Notes under the pieces: generated by a model
The model's database searches: none
Seen by the model: only the letters and a program-made list of their open reading frames with translations
Told to the model about the DNA's origin: nothing
Assembly: GCA_965153355.1 (NCBI GenBank)
Contig: OZ231126.1
Span: 5,022,001 to 5,086,000, forward strand
DNA: 64,000 nt
Reading direction: 5' to 3'
Source: Flaccisagitta enflata
Taxonomy: Eukaryota > Chaetognatha > Sagittoidea > Aphragmophora
Translations under genes and position numbers: made by a program
Part shown: positions 1-11,270 of the stretch, in pieces
Numbering within the stretch: the stretch's first letter is position 1
Layout of the letters: every line of letters starts with the position of its first letter

Positions 1-446
1 TCTGGATAATTTTCACGATCAAAGAAACGCATAGAGTCCCATTCGCGCCGGATTCGACGCAAAGAGAACGCCCGCGGAGGCGAAGGAATGCGGGCATCGA
101 GTCGAGCGCCATTTGCCTTGCATACGATATAAAGTCATGAATAATGTCCCGAAGGCCGTGTCGGGCGCCATCCGATTCACAGGCGGCGTCGTCGGGGTAG
201 TTCGTTCATTCGGTGCAAATAGAAACGGCGTCGAAAAGGCGCCGACATCCTTCCATTTCCGCAGTGATGTTCATCATTGCTGGCATAAGCGATCCGACCT
301 CGGACACTGATTCAAGCCGAAGTGAGATACACGAGATGACGTTGAAGCGGTCGAGACGGTGTCGTCGTTGCGCGCGGCTGCCATTGTCCAATTTCGCTTT
401 AGGAGGTCGGGTAAGAAAAGAATCGAGTCGTTTTAAATTGTTGAAA
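1..446 (-). pseudogene. 5' leader and gag start of a truncated BEL/Pao copy
   Basis: This stretch matches 17519-17942 of the intact element further right: the leader and first part of gag, read on the minus strand. Numerous substitutions and indels separate the two. The gag-like frame between about 391 and 206 shares the same Glu-Met-Glu-Gly-Cys-Arg-Arg core as the other copy, but both hit stops soon after. The rest of this element lies left of the window. No target duplication can be checked here. Confidence 0.8.
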
Positions 447-1336
447 TATAAATTACGCCCCGAGTTTCAACTGGCACTGTCTATGAGCGTCTATCTGACT
501 GACATGTGGTGAAAGAAAGTTGGCCGATTGGAAAATAGGAAGGCGTCGTCTCGTTTATTCCATAAAATTTCAACAACTGAAGAGAGGGAAAAATGAAAGG
601 GAAAGTGGGCGTTAAATGTGATCAGCAAATAAAGATAACATGAAATCGAGATAGGACACAATAAAGGACAGAAACAGCACATGACAACATGTTCATCTTC
701 TTCAGAGCCCATGCCACCTGATAATACCTGCCCCTGCCCCGGCCCATCCCATTAAATTCATCCATATCATCCCTATAGCAAGCTGATCGGGCAAGCGATA
801 AAAACCATACTAAAATCCGGCGATAAAAATAAAGGGCAAAAGACAAAATAACAGACCGGAGGACAAAAATAAAAACAACGATAATAAAAGCAAACACGCG
901 TCTATAAAACTTAGTGAGGCCCGTTGGTTTCAACCACAGTCTGTCGAGTCAAATTAACGTTAATTGTCCGTTCATTAGTTTATCTGCAATAAAAAGATGA
1001 GAGATTATTGAAATTAGTAAATTCCAAGGGCGCATTCAAGCGATCACGAAAAATCAATCAATCACTTTAAGAAGCAATGCCGCAAATAAATAAAATCAAT
1101 CAATCCAAAAATTGGATGACAAGAAAGACGAGATACGTATGTTCGCCTACGTAATAAAAACAAATGGCACAAAATACAAGGCGCAACCATATGGTTACCC
1201 ATCTAGCGTTCAATATAAAAAATGGCGAGAAACAAAAGACGCGGCATTGAATAATCGAAGAAGAGAAAAAGCCAAAAGCACGCAAAAGAGACAAAAGCAC
1301 ACATACCTAAAGACGGACGGACATACATTTCTAACA
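447..1336 (-). repeat. BEL/Pao 5' LTR, older copy
   Basis: It aligns end to end with the LTRs at 10355-11270 and 17943-18856, starting TATAAATT and ending CTAACA on the plus strand (element sense: TGTTAG...AATTTATA). It carries many more differences from those two than they show from each other, so it belongs to an older or different subfamily member. Unique-looking DNA follows immediately at 1337. Confidence 0.85.
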
Positions 1337-2097
1337 CTTATTCTTTACCTTTTCCTCTGCGTTTAAAAGTTTGAAATTTCACCCTCATTTGATGAATTGA
1401 TGTTATTTTTTTCAACTGAAAAAACAATGGGCCATTTATTGCCATTATGTGCGCGTCACTGATTACAAATGCATGAATGAACGTTTTTGATGAGTGAAAG
1501 TTTCTATTGAATGGATGAGTGCATGAATGAATTAAGGAGTAAATGGTGTTCTATGAGAACCTAGTTTTTATGAAACCCAGGCTTCGAAACGCTCCAAAAT
1601 TAAGAATGTTGCAGTTATTTTACTAGTAGCTATCTCTGTCGCTTTTAAAGGCTTAAAAAAAAAATTATTGAGTTAGAAGTATGGTAAAATTAATACTTCT
1701 ACCGGGCACGCACTTTTCCTGTCGGGCTCGCTATAATTTTGGGGGGTGTGCCCGGCGTGCACGCCCAGAAAAAAAAACTAGTTTCAGGCCTGCATATTAA
1801 GCATTCCATTTTTGGAGTACTTGAGAATTTCAGACTTGTCAAAATTTCAGACATTCAAGTTTAATATACATAAGAGACTTCGCGGAAGAGTTTACATAAT
1901 AAAGTTTAATAGGCATAAGAGAGCGTTAGGCTTAAGCACGGTATTGACTAGGCTTTAAAAAATTGCAAAATACGCTTGTCAAGAGACTACAGCTAGAAAA
2001 CTGAAATTAAACCAAGTCAAAGAAGTTAAGCAAAAAGAGATGGCTACTTTTGTTTTAATTCTGAGACTTATTTTCGGAAATGAAGGTTCAGTATGAC
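1337..2097. other. No gene seen
   Basis: AT-rich spacer without a supported reading frame. The stretch 1690-1770 holds a short GC-rich segment with GGGCACGC and GTGCCCGGCGTGCACGC-type motifs. I see nothing else. Confidence 0.6.
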
Positions 2098-2296
2098 TTA
2101 GGTTAGGAACACCATGTTCAAAAACAGCTGACAAACGCGGTTAGGAATACCATGGTCAAAAGTAGCTGAGAAACGCGGTTAGGAATACCATGGTCAAATA
2201 CAGCTGAGAAACGCAGTTAGGAACACCATGGTCAAAAACAGCTGAGAAACGCGGTTTGGAACACAACAGTCAAAAACAGTTGAAAAAAAAGCGGTT
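2098..2296. repeat. Tandem repeat, about 39-bp unit, five copies
   Basis: Five successive units each carry GGTTAGGAA(C/T)ACCATG followed by GTCAAA and ACAGCTGAGAAACGC. The last unit is degenerate and runs into a GACAGACCCTCTTATGACACGG tail. The same CAGCTGAGAAACGCGG core appears once at 60150-60167 next to a hairpin ending, so the array may be the internal repeat of a dispersed element. Confidence 0.8.
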
Positions 2297-3231
2297 TTTG
2301 CACAGGCGTACCGACAAATGGACAGGTGGATGAACAGACCCTCTTATGACACGGTTTTTTTTTTAATCTGAAATTTTCACTGCCACAGCCAATTTTTCAC
2401 TCCCTAGATAAATTGATCAGACATGTTCAATGAGCCATCTAGAAGTTGTGGATGTGTATTTTTGGTGAGAATTTGCATGGATATCTTATAGGGATGACTC
2501 ATTTAGTGCAAAAAGAATTAATATGTGGGTAAAAATGCAAGTTTTTTATGAAGAAAATTCTCTTTTATCACCAGATAAGCCTCACGAAAAATTCTTAATT
2601 TGCATAGAAAATGACTAAATAAAAAAACTAAAAACATGGCCCTTGTCTAAAGACGTATAAGAAGGAAACCATGTTCCTGGAAATGCAAAAAAGTTCATCT
2701 GGAAGCAGATTTAAAAATTTTTGCAGAACCTTTTCACAATTTTTAGCACTAAATTTTTAGTAAATCGTTTTCCTATTCCCTACCTTTTTCTCAGTATGTT
2801 GTTTAAAAACGTATCCCGGCTACAAATCTAGATTGGAAGAGTGCATTGATTTGATTACCGCTCAGAATCAGCAGAGAAAAGCAATACTGTGAAGAGAAAA
2901 CCATGAAGTAGCGATAAAATATAGCTGACAAAATTATCGCGCGATCGCGCCGAGCGTGTCTTATGGAGATGCGTTCCTGACGGACGCATCTAAAAACTTC
3001 TTGTCTTTGGGTCAACTAGAAGTGTGCCTTTTATAGTATTTTTTCTGAGCAGACATTCCAATCTTTTTTGTACAGCAGAGCTGCTTTTTCATATAGATAT
3101 GAACGAATGTTTTGAAAAACAGAAAAGCTAGCTGCGCGGATTTGGACCAATTAAGTAATATCAATGCAACCATCATCATTTTTCACAAGGGTAAGGCCGG
3201 ATCATTACCATCTAATTCTGGAAAACCCATA
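2297..3231. other. No gene; contains a hairpin element end
   Basis: No coding region is supported. At 2963-2991 there is a stem-loop, AGATGCG paired with CGCATCT, with an extra inner TCC/GGA pairing, followed by AAAA. This is the same terminal structure as in the dispersed hairpin family (see 60130-60262), here as a lone end. Confidence 0.55.
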
Positions 3232-3502
3232 TACAGTCTATGGACATTACAGTATTTGTAGATATGTCAGCAGTTTGGTATATCTCAACCCGTTGAGATC
3301 TTTCATTCTGGCACATTTCAACGCGTTGAGATCTTTCATTCTACTACGACGAATCATTAACATGAGATATCTCAACGCATTGAAATGTGCCAAAATGAGA
3401 GATTTCACTGGGTTGAAATGTCCCAGAATAAAAGATCTCAACAGGTTGAGATATGCCAAATTGCTGACATATCTACAAATACCGTTTTGTCCACTGACTG
3501 TA
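3232..3502. mobile_element. Palindromic MITE with TA target duplication
   Basis: The two halves of this 271-bp segment are inverted copies. It begins TACAGTC and ends GACTGTA, each end flanked by TA (3230-3231 and 3503-3504). Internal blocks with TATCTCAAC and GTTGAGAT repeat in both orientations. TA target sites with short inverted termini suit a Tc1/mariner-type non-autonomous element. No coding capacity is present. Confidence 0.75.
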
Positions 3503-3504
3503 TA

Positions 3505-4237
3505 ATAAGTAAGAAATGAGTGTTGAGAATCAGGGCTTTAATGTTTGTTGCTCCCCGCGGCCGAAACCAATACATCTGCAATAATTTATGATCATTTCTA
3601 TAAGATGTTAAAATCTTAATCAAAAGAAACCTGTGCTAAGTGATACTGGCTTACTTGGTTGAATTACAAATATCGCTTTAACTTGTTTCAATAGATATGA
3701 TAAAGCCAAATAAGCACAGTTCAAAATGAGAATGCTTCAGTTTTCTGTTTTCCTTAAGATAAAAGATTTCTTTTTTAGTTGAAAATTTTTCATTACCTAA
3801 TCGAAAGGCAGTAAAGCCTATTTCCCATGATCTGGAGCAATCTGCAATGAATGTCCAGCAACCGCATTGAAAGATTAGGGCCAATATCATGGCTTACACC
3901 TGCTGGGCTCACGCCCATGTAGAAAAGGAAGAAAAAAAATCTTAAAAGACCTAAAAAACCACAAGAAAAACAGTAGTAAAAGTCAAATTAAAGGGAAGAG
4001 TCATAGTGTCTATGTGGTTTTTCAACAAAATAAGCTGTAACTTCCGGTAAATCAAGACATATTTTCTTGACAATGTTGCCCTTGGGTGATTTGTTGAATT
4101 TTGTTGAAACAGGTAACAGTCATTTGCCCTATACTTCTTTTGGGCTAGGTTAAGAACGACTTTTTTTCAAATTAGATCAAATAGAAAACTGGAGGTGGTG
4201 CGCATAAATACTACTCAGGAAGGGTTCACAGGGGGGC
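3505..4237. other. No gene; diverged dispersed repeat at the right end
   Basis: No gene is visible. About 4020-4235 is a diverged relative of the repeat at 31440-31670 and 42973-43230: it shares CTTGGGTGATTTGTTGAA, a block ending AGAAAACTGGAGG, and the GGGTTCACAGGG motif. Confidence 0.5.
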
Positions 4238-4759
4238 ATCCTCTGAATCACGAAATTCGTGATTAAGTTGAAATTCTTTCCACTGAAGCACACCCTAGTG
4301 CTTCAGTGGAATGAAAAATAACTAGTGTCTTTTATAATTTGAGCTTCAGTGGAATTGGAAGTAACTTATTTTGTCACAGTGGAGAAGATAGTAATTCTTT
4401 TAAAGTAATTTTTTGAAGGAATCATGAAATGCCCTCCTTTCTTTCAATCTCTCTCTATTTCTTTTCTATTTTTTTTCATCACCAGCTTTTTCTACTAGAG
4501 AATTTTGATATCAAAAAGAAAACATTTTTATACATTTGCTTATTTCTTATTCTACTAAAGTATTTGCAACCAATAAAAAATTCTCAGTGACTTTTTATTT
4601 CATTGCAGTATAAAAACAGGTCAATTGCAATATGAAAAGATGTCAAGAGTCAATCCACTGAAGCACGAATTCCAATTCCACTGAAGCACGAGGTCGTGCT
4701 TCAGTGGAATGGGTCTTGACTGGCCTAATTTCCGGCCCAGAGTTCGTGATTCAATGGAT
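4238..4759. mobile_element. Inverted-repeat element with stacked short palindromes
   Basis: TGAATCACGAA at 4244-4254 is inverted at 4743-4753. Inside, the palindromic motif built on CCACTGAAGCAC and GTGCTTCAGTGG occurs several times (around 4278-4310, 4343-4355, 4655-4710). No reading frame is present. The class is uncertain and no target duplication is evident. Confidence 0.55.
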
Positions 4760-5618
4760 AGGCCATTCACAGGGCCCTTTTCATTTTATTTCAGTTTGGG
4801 TGTACTTACGCATGTGGGTTGGCAGGTCTAGTGAGTTGTGATAAGTCAAGAGATAGGCCAATCTAGCAGTTGCAATTTGTTGTGCCAGGGAGTGGTAGAA
4901 AACGACCGTAAAATAACAAGACTGCCTTTTGCAAGCTATGGACCAATGGACATATGAACAGTTTGACCGACAGAGCGACAGAGCGACCAATTGAGTCGCG
5001 ATCACGCTATAAAGACGCCGATTTGCGGCAATTTATGTAGCAGTTTTGTAGCGCTTTTGTAGCGCTTTTGTAGCGGTTTTTGTGGCATATGACATAGGGC
5101 AGTCATTGAAAAACTACCAATAAACACAACATAAACCGATCAAACCAACAGACAAACAATCTGAGTAGCTTCTAATTCTGAGTGATGATTTCATCAGCTT
5201 TAGCTTGATTAAATTTAGATCTTTTCATCTTTTTTTAATATGTCATCTCCTCATGAAATTGCTTGCCACGTAACTCACGCGCGGATATCAGCGCCTCTTC
5301 GTAGTAAGGCTTGTATAAAAGCATACATGATCATACATGCTTGAGACGAGTCCAGCACGGACGATATCATACCGCTTAACCAATTTGTCTTAATTCAATA
5401 CGCTCTCACACTCTCTCACAAGATCAAGATTGTCGACCAAGTTTGGCTGTAGAAATGTGGTTGTTGGTGCTCGTCGAGTTTTGGAGCATCTGTCTTTATT
5501 TTTGGGACATTGGTTTGGACATTCTCGTTTGCAAGGAAGGATATGGAAAGACATTCTCCCAAAGACAAGACAAATCAAAAGGTAAAGACAGTCTCGTCGT
5601 TGAGGTGACTTTAGCGTG
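4760..5618. other. No gene seen
   Basis: Short features only: a relative of the GGGCCCTTTTCATTTTATTTCAGTTTGG-type repeat at 4770-4800, and a triplicated TTTTGTAGCG motif at 5040-5080. No exon can be supported. Confidence 0.5.
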
Positions 5619-6125
5619 TACTGTGGAAACCCGATTTAACGACCTTGAAGGGTCTGGGAAATTTTTGTCGTTAAAATCCCAATGTTGTTAAAACGAATTT
5701 CAATTTTTTCTGATAGTTTTAAAACAAGGACAAATAATTGTATTCACGGTCAGGATTCCCGTCATCAAATTTCTCAATTCTAAGGGTCTAAATAAAATAT
5801 GATTTTATAAGTTCTACATTTGTGCAACTGGCCAATAGATACACTAAAAGGTCGATAATCCGCTTCTTAAAAACTCAGTATAACACATTTTTTAGCTATA
5901 GCAATCAAATAAATATGTCAAAATAGTAATAGTACATTGGAGAAAAGTCATCCATGAGACTTAGAAATAGTGTTTTTACATCAGATTTGGATATCAAATC
6001 AGGTATACTTAAATTGATTGAAATTAACGTTGCAAAAGCCTGTAAGAATTTAGGATTTGGGAAACCTGACTGTTAAATCCGAAATGTTGTTAAATCAGGT
6101 GGTAAAAACATGGTAGTCCACTGTA
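5619..6125. mobile_element. Candidate MITE with weak inverted termini
   Basis: TACTGTGGAAACCCG at the left resembles the inverse of the right end (TACAGTGGACTACCA on the other strand). Both ends are followed inside by related GATTTAACGAC / GTTAAATC-type sequence. It is AT-rich and non-coding. The mismatched ends make this an old or doubtful element. Confidence 0.4.
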
Positions 6126-6274
6126 GTTCAAAAACCTTATCTCTCTGATCGTGAAACGTTGGAGCGTCTGTCTATATTTTTGAAGTATTGGTTGGGATAC
6201 TACTTGACTCGAAAAAAAGCTGCACCCTATTTTGGGTTGATGAATATGAGAAAAAAAGTTACTTGAACTTTTTA

Positions 6275-6480
6275 GACGCCTGCTACGCGACTCTACACCC
6301 CGCTTTGTTGGTCCGTCCGTTGGTCCGTCCGTCCGTCCGTCCCTTGGTCCGTCACAATTTACTTTTTTTTGGTTTTTGCAGTCTTTGGCCTCATTGCCCC
6401 TGCCCAAATGATCAAGTGACCTCAAATATAGCCCCTGCCCACCCGCACGCGACTGGGGTAGCCGTGTATCCAGCCAGGCG
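6275..6480 (-). mobile_element. Hairpin-ended dispersed element, copy 1
   Basis: Hairpin end (decayed: TGCTACGCGACTCTACACCC) on the left, then a GTCC-rich core, then the conserved CCCCTGCCCACCCGCACGCG motif and a GTAGCCGTGTATCC end on the right. This is the basic layout of the family described under the copy at 57828-58052. Confidence 0.7.
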
Positions 6481-6495
6481 TTCATATTTTGTAAA

Positions 6496-6834
6496 CCTTC
6501 CGAGAGGCAGAAATTTTGCCTCATAAGTTTCCGACATAGATTCTCTTGTTGGTAACCCTTTTTAATAAAGAATTGTAAAATGGTTTACTAAACAGCATGC
6601 AGCATGCATGAACTCTTTTTCACCCAAATTGGCCATGTCATAGAACCAATTGTGCAAAAGGTTTGAAAAGTGATTGAATTCAATCAATCAATCAATCAGA
6701 TTTTTTCCAAGTCTGACAAAATACCACTTAGTTCTCCACAGGCCCTTGCGGTTTTTAATCTTGTTTTGTTTCTTTCTTTGCTTCTTTGCTTCTGTTTTGC
6801 TTCATTTTATTCTTACTTTTTTTCTTTCTTTTTT

Positions 6835-6901
<67 letters not shown>

Positions 6902-7550
6902 CTTTTTCTTCTTCTTCAACCTCTTCCAAGATTTTCCGACAACTTCCTTAACCTTCCGAGAAGCGGCGCTTCCCGCTTCTTCAAAATATGAACGCCTGTA
7001 TCCAGCCTTGTTTCTGTTGAAGTGGTTTTAAAATTTTTAAGATTTTCTTTTCTTTTAGACCACGCCCAGATCTGTTTCTTGAACGGTTTAAGAGCCAGAG
7101 CTTATCAAAGTGATCTTCTATTTTGTAAAAATGCTTATTTTTCAATAGGAGTGCAAACTGATAATAATAATTTTTCTACTCTTTCTTATGCCATTTCTAA
7201 AGAATAAAGCTACAATTGCCAGATTGGAGCCAAATGAAAGATCTTTCTAAGAGCTTTCTAACGGTCTAAGATTTTACTTCATTTTTTTAAGATTAAATTT
7301 CACAATTTGCCTTTTAAAAGTGCGGCTTTTCTATTTAGTCCAGTAGTATCGGTTGCAATATTGGCTTTGATATTGGGCCAAAAAACTCTTTATATCCAAT
7401 TTCAGTGAACTCAGTAATTCAAGATTCGTATCTCAAAGAATTTATAATCAACCTTTTAGAAATTAAAGGGGATGCTCCCATGTGACTACTTGTCTTTTAA
7501 GCACAATTTTTTTGCATAAGGAAAGTGAAACAAAAAACAAAGATGTCACC

Positions 7551-7554
<4 letters not shown>
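6496..7554. other. No gene; microsatellite and diverged repeats
   Basis: Apart from the TTTC microsatellite there is no supported gene. About 7190-7290 contains a CCAAATGAAAGATCTTTC block that recurs near 23430, inside the MITE at 22945-23550, so part of this stretch is an old relative of that element. Confidence 0.5.
6838..6902. repeat. (TTTC)n microsatellite
   Basis: About 16 uninterrupted TTTC units in a pyrimidine-rich context. Apparent Phe/Leu/Ser-rich frames across it are artefacts. Confidence 0.95.

Positions 7555-7638
<84 letters not shown>
7555..7638. repeat. (GA)n microsatellite
   Basis: Uninterrupted GA dinucleotides, about 42 units. Confidence 0.95.
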
Positions 7639-7640
<2 letters not shown>

Positions 7641-7665
7641 CAAGAGAGAAATATTTGAAAAATAA

Positions 7666-7836
7666 ACGGCTGATTACACAGCTACCCTAGTCGCGTGCGG
7701 GTGGGCAGTATGCTCGAAAAGCTAAAAAATGCCAAAAAAGTAAAAAGGGGACCAACCGACCAATCAACCAAACAACTAACCGACGGAGGGACCAACAGTG
7801 ACGGAGACCGTAGAGTCGCGTAGCACGCGACTAAAA
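7666..7836 (+). mobile_element. Hairpin-ended dispersed element, copy 2
   Basis: Left end ACACAGCTACCCTAGTCGCG with GGGTGGGCAG, then a CCGACCAA-rich core, ending at the right with AGTCGCG-TAGCA-CGCGACT and AAAAA. The 7-bp stem is perfect. Confidence 0.75.
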
Positions 7837-8175
7837 ACTGATATGTTCTTTAACAGGATGAGCAGGAAATTTGGCACAAGCAAATATTTGTAAACACAGC
7901 ACTTCAAGGTGGGCAAATAAGCAAAAATTTGGATCATAACCTCATAATGAGTTCCACTGAACAATAGTATGAACCGTTATTCACTTTTACAATTGCTGCA
8001 ACCTTGAGAAGGCTTCAAAATTGAAATGCCCTCTCATATTTTGCAGAATTTTTACTAGCCATTTTTTGCAAAATGGAATCTCTACAAAGTCTTATGTCAT
8101 TCTTTTGAGGTCAGCGTCTTACAGAAAAGGTGTACCAATGGATGATTGGGTCAAGGGGTGAGAAATAACTGTAAA
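7837..8175. other. No gene seen
   Basis: AT-rich spacer between two dispersed-element copies; no coding or structural signal found. Confidence 0.6.
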
Positions 8176-8386
8176 AACAAGTGACGCGGGGTCACAATAT
8201 CGTTGCGGACGGGTGGGCAGGGGCATCCAACCCCTTTCCACAACCCAACCCACCTCCAACACTCAAACATACAAAAAATGTATTGAAAACGCTCGTTTTC
8301 AACTCAATCACCATGACGGACCGACCGACCAACGGACCGACGGACGGACAAAGCCTCTTATAGAGTTGCGTGTCCGCAACTAAAAA
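8176..8386 (+). mobile_element. Hairpin-ended dispersed element, AGTTGCG subfamily
   Basis: It begins AACAAGTGACGCGGGG and carries GTTGCGGAC next to GGGTGGGCAGGGGC near the left end. It ends with the stem-loop AGTTGCG-TGTC-CGCAACT plus AAAAA. The left GTTGCGGAC is the exact inverse of GTCCGCAAC in the terminal hairpin. Compared with the AGTCGCG subfamily, both stem arms have changed together. Confidence 0.75.
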
Positions 8387-8456
8387 TGTCAACCATATCC
8401 ACTCCCTAAAAGCAATAAGAGCCATTGAACACTAACCTTATGTTACCTTCGCATTA

Positions 8457-8808
8457 TTGTTTAGTTTCAAATCCTTTTACATGAACATGATTTTATTTGA
8501 AATAAAAAAGCTCGATGGAGAATATGTAATGGATAAATTTTGCTTACTTAACAAGCATTCTACTTATCAAGGTATGAAATATGTTTGGGACATCCTGGAT
8601 TTGGTATCTTCTCATGAACTGGTTGACATGGAGGCAATTCACTTTCTGCTCACTTGGCTCTGGATTTTCTTGGGATATCTCGCTCAGTTTGTGATGGTCT
8701 GTCGCCACATCAAAGCGCAAGATTATCTTCCGGCGGCTTATAAATTCTTCATTGTTCTCTCTTCTCTGTTCATGCTTGGCCCAACCATGATTCATATCTA
8801 CTGCATAG
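8457..8808 (+). CDS. XK-related (XKR) protein, upstream exon
   Basis: This exon encodes two hydrophobic helices in a pattern typical of the XK/XKR family. The first runs from about residue 63 of the open frame (Leu-Leu-Thr-Trp) to a Gln-Phe-Val-Met turn; the second ends in the Leu-Gly-Pro signature seen near helix 3 of XKR proteins. The donor is at 8809 (ATAG|GTCACA), phase 1, and joins the exon at 9412 to make a Gly codon. The upstream limit is uncertain: the frame is open from 8457, but an acceptor near 8571 (CTACTTATCAAG|G) is plausible and an exon for helix 1 has not been found. XKR proteins are plasma-membrane lipid scramblases (some activated by caspases) or, for XK itself, a partner of VPS13A; which applies here is unknown. 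Confidence 0.75.
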
Positions 8809-9411
8809 GTCACAGTGCAAACGAAGGCAAAATTAGACAACCGTGCATATTCATAACTTGCTCTACTTTTGAGTTTTATCAAATTAAAGATTTTTTTAGT
8901 TTTATTATTCTCATACACAATGCTTGAAAAATAAAACAAACCAAGAAACTTGATATTGCATTGATGATAAACAGAAACAATCACTCATTTGCAAGAATTC
9001 CTTGAAAATACAGTTGCAAAAATTTTAAAAGCAGTCGGGTGAAATTCTAAGACTATTTCTAGATGCAAATTTTTGCATTTGTAAGTACATAGCTCTATTC
9101 TTTTATGTTTTTTGAACGAGGCTATGTTTTTGGAAATACAAATATATCAGTGTAGGAACCAGCTTAGGATACCACCCAAGATAACTCAAATTGCAAAACT
9201 AAATTTCTTTGATGAATTTATAATTCTTGTATTATTTGTCATCACTTTTCTTACATTTAAGTGAGATATCAATTATCTTCCATGCAAAAAAAATCATAAT
9301 GAAAGTAAATAAACCTATGTTTGATTAAAAAAAAATCATTTTATGATGTTAAAAATTGTCTAAAAATGTTTTGACTCATAAAATTTTGTCTCCGTTTGCA
9401 CTGTGACATAG
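8809..9411 (+). other. Intron of the XKR gene
   Basis: GT at 8809 and AG at 9410-9411. The joined frame reads Cys-Ile-Gly-Leu-Leu, preserving the helix. The intron is AT-rich and nothing else is visible in it. Confidence 0.75.
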
Positions 9412-10354
9412 GCCTCCTTATTGTTTTCCGATGTATCCCGAGTCCAACTTTGTCGTCACAATCCACAACGATCCAGAATCTCAATCGCGCGCTTCTTTTC
9501 GCCCACACGGTTAAACTGGCGGAAATCTTCTTCGAGTGTATGCCGCAATTTTTGACCCAACTGGTTATGACCAGCGCCAAGGGAAATAACGGTTTAAAGG
9601 AGATGACGCTTTTGCAAATGGGATCTGTAGTCAGTAGTTGTATCACCATCACATGGGGAATCTCTAAATACACTATCCAAAATCACGGGGAATTTGTCTC
9701 TAAAAGTCATTCGAAAATGACGTCGCAATTGGTTCTTATTTTTGTCATTTTGTCCGAAGTCGTTTTTTGCGGGGGTGTGAGTCGGTTTTCATTCGCTTTC
9801 TACAGAGGGCGCATTCCGCTTGTAGCGATGTTGATGCCCCTTACTGCCGTCTCATCCTTTTTTCACATGTGTCAACTTGTCAATGGCGTCAAAGGCTCCA
9901 AATACGGAGATCTTTCATTTCTTTTTGCGCGCTTGTTCATTTGGGTTAGCGTACTTTTCGCTTTCTTTTCCGAACCTTCGTTTGAGAAAGGTGAGAGGGC
10001 GCTGGTTATCAACAATTCGTGGGTAGTTTTTTGCGTAACTATGACGATCGTGGCAGGAGTCAATACTATTGTGGGATTTCTTATTCGAAGACAGACGACC
10101 AATTTTAGATTGTACAACTGGATTGATCAGTGGCTACAAGCCACCTCGACAGCCTTGGTCAAGCGAATTGACGCTGATCCATTTGAAAAGGGGCGTGGAG
10201 AATCAATAAAAGCGTTGACCAACTTGAGTGAAGAGGAAGTGACAGCGGCTTTTAGGAGGAAACGCTTCGCAGAGAGACGGCATAGTGAACCAGTTTCCAG
10301 TATCGACAATGGAGAGCGTGATAACTCTATTTTAGGAGATTTGGATACAACCTG
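9412..10354 (+). CDS. XKR protein core, large exon 5' of the retrotransposon
   Basis: The exon encodes the most diagnostic XKR segment: Lys-Leu-Ala-Glu-Ile-Phe-Phe-Glu-Cys-Met-Pro-Gln-Phe (family consensus around Glu-xx-Pro-Gln-Leu), followed by Gln-Met-Gly-Ser-Val-Val-Ser-Ser and a Trp-Gly-Ile-Ser-Lys-Tyr block. Several further membrane helices follow, then a charged tail of about 90 residues rich in Glu/Arg/Ser. The frame runs into the antisense BEL/Pao LTR at 10355. The last five bases before it, ACCTG, recur at 18857-18861. Joining 10354 to 18862 keeps the frame open, so this was once a single exon with 18862-20647. As assembled, translation would run into the LTR and stop at 10424 after 23 foreign residues. 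Confidence 0.85.
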
Positions 10355-11270
10355 TATAAATTACGCCCACGAGTTTCAACTGGCACTGTCTATGAGCGTC
10401 TATCTGACTGACGACTTGTGGTGAAAGAAAGTTGGCCGATTGGAAAATAGGAAGGCGATCGTCTCGTTTATTCCATAAAAATTTCAACAACTGAAGAGAG
10501 GGGATAAAATAAAAAGGGAAAGTGGGCGTTAAAGGTGATCAGCAAACGCAAAAGATAACATGAAATCGAGACAGGACACAATAAAGGACAGAAACAGCAC
10601 ATGACAACATGTTCATCTTCTTCAGAGCCCATGCCACCTGATAATACCTGCCCCTGCCCCGGCCCATCCCATTAAATTCATCCATATCATCCCCATAGTA
10701 AGCTGATCGGGCAAACGATAAAAACCATACTAAAATCCGGCGATAAAAATGCAAAAAACGCAAAAAACAAGAATAACAGACCGGAATACAAGATAAAAAC
10801 AACGTTACTAAAACGAAAACGCGTCTATAAAACTTACTTTTAGGCCCACTTTCGTTGGTTTCAACCCACAGTCTGTCGATGTCAAACTAACGTTAATTGT
10901 CCGTTCATAAGTTTATCTGCAATAAAAAGATGAGAGATTATTGAAATTAGTAAATTCCAAGGGCACATTCAATCAATCACGAAAAACTCAATCAATCACT
11001 TTAGGAAGCAATGCCGTAAATAAATAAAAACAATCAATCCAAAATTGGATGACACGAAGACGAGATACGTATGTTTGTTTACGTAATAAAAACAAATGGC
11101 ACAAAATACAAGGCGCAACCATATGGTTACCCATCTAGCCTTCATTATAAAAAATGGCGAGAAACAAAAGACACCGGCATTGAATAATAAGAAAAGAGGA
11201 AAAGCCAAAAGCACGCAAAAGAAACAAAAGCACACATACCCAGTAGGCGGACAGACATACATTTCTAACA
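10355..11270 (-). repeat. BEL/Pao 3' LTR
   Basis: 916 bp, plus-strand ends TATAAATT and CTAACA, so the element-sense LTR is TG...TA rather than TG...CA. The boundary is fixed by comparison with the internal edge of the other LTR and by the ACCTG duplication outside. Confidence 0.9.

Noticed and set aside
5443-5691. 82-codon plus-strand frame near the left MITE
   Set aside because: No homologous motif and it runs into the candidate MITE at 5619; chance frame.
8544-8984. 146-codon minus-strand frame opposite the XKR exon
   Set aside because: Antisense to an exon with clear XKR helices and splice site; no domain of its own.
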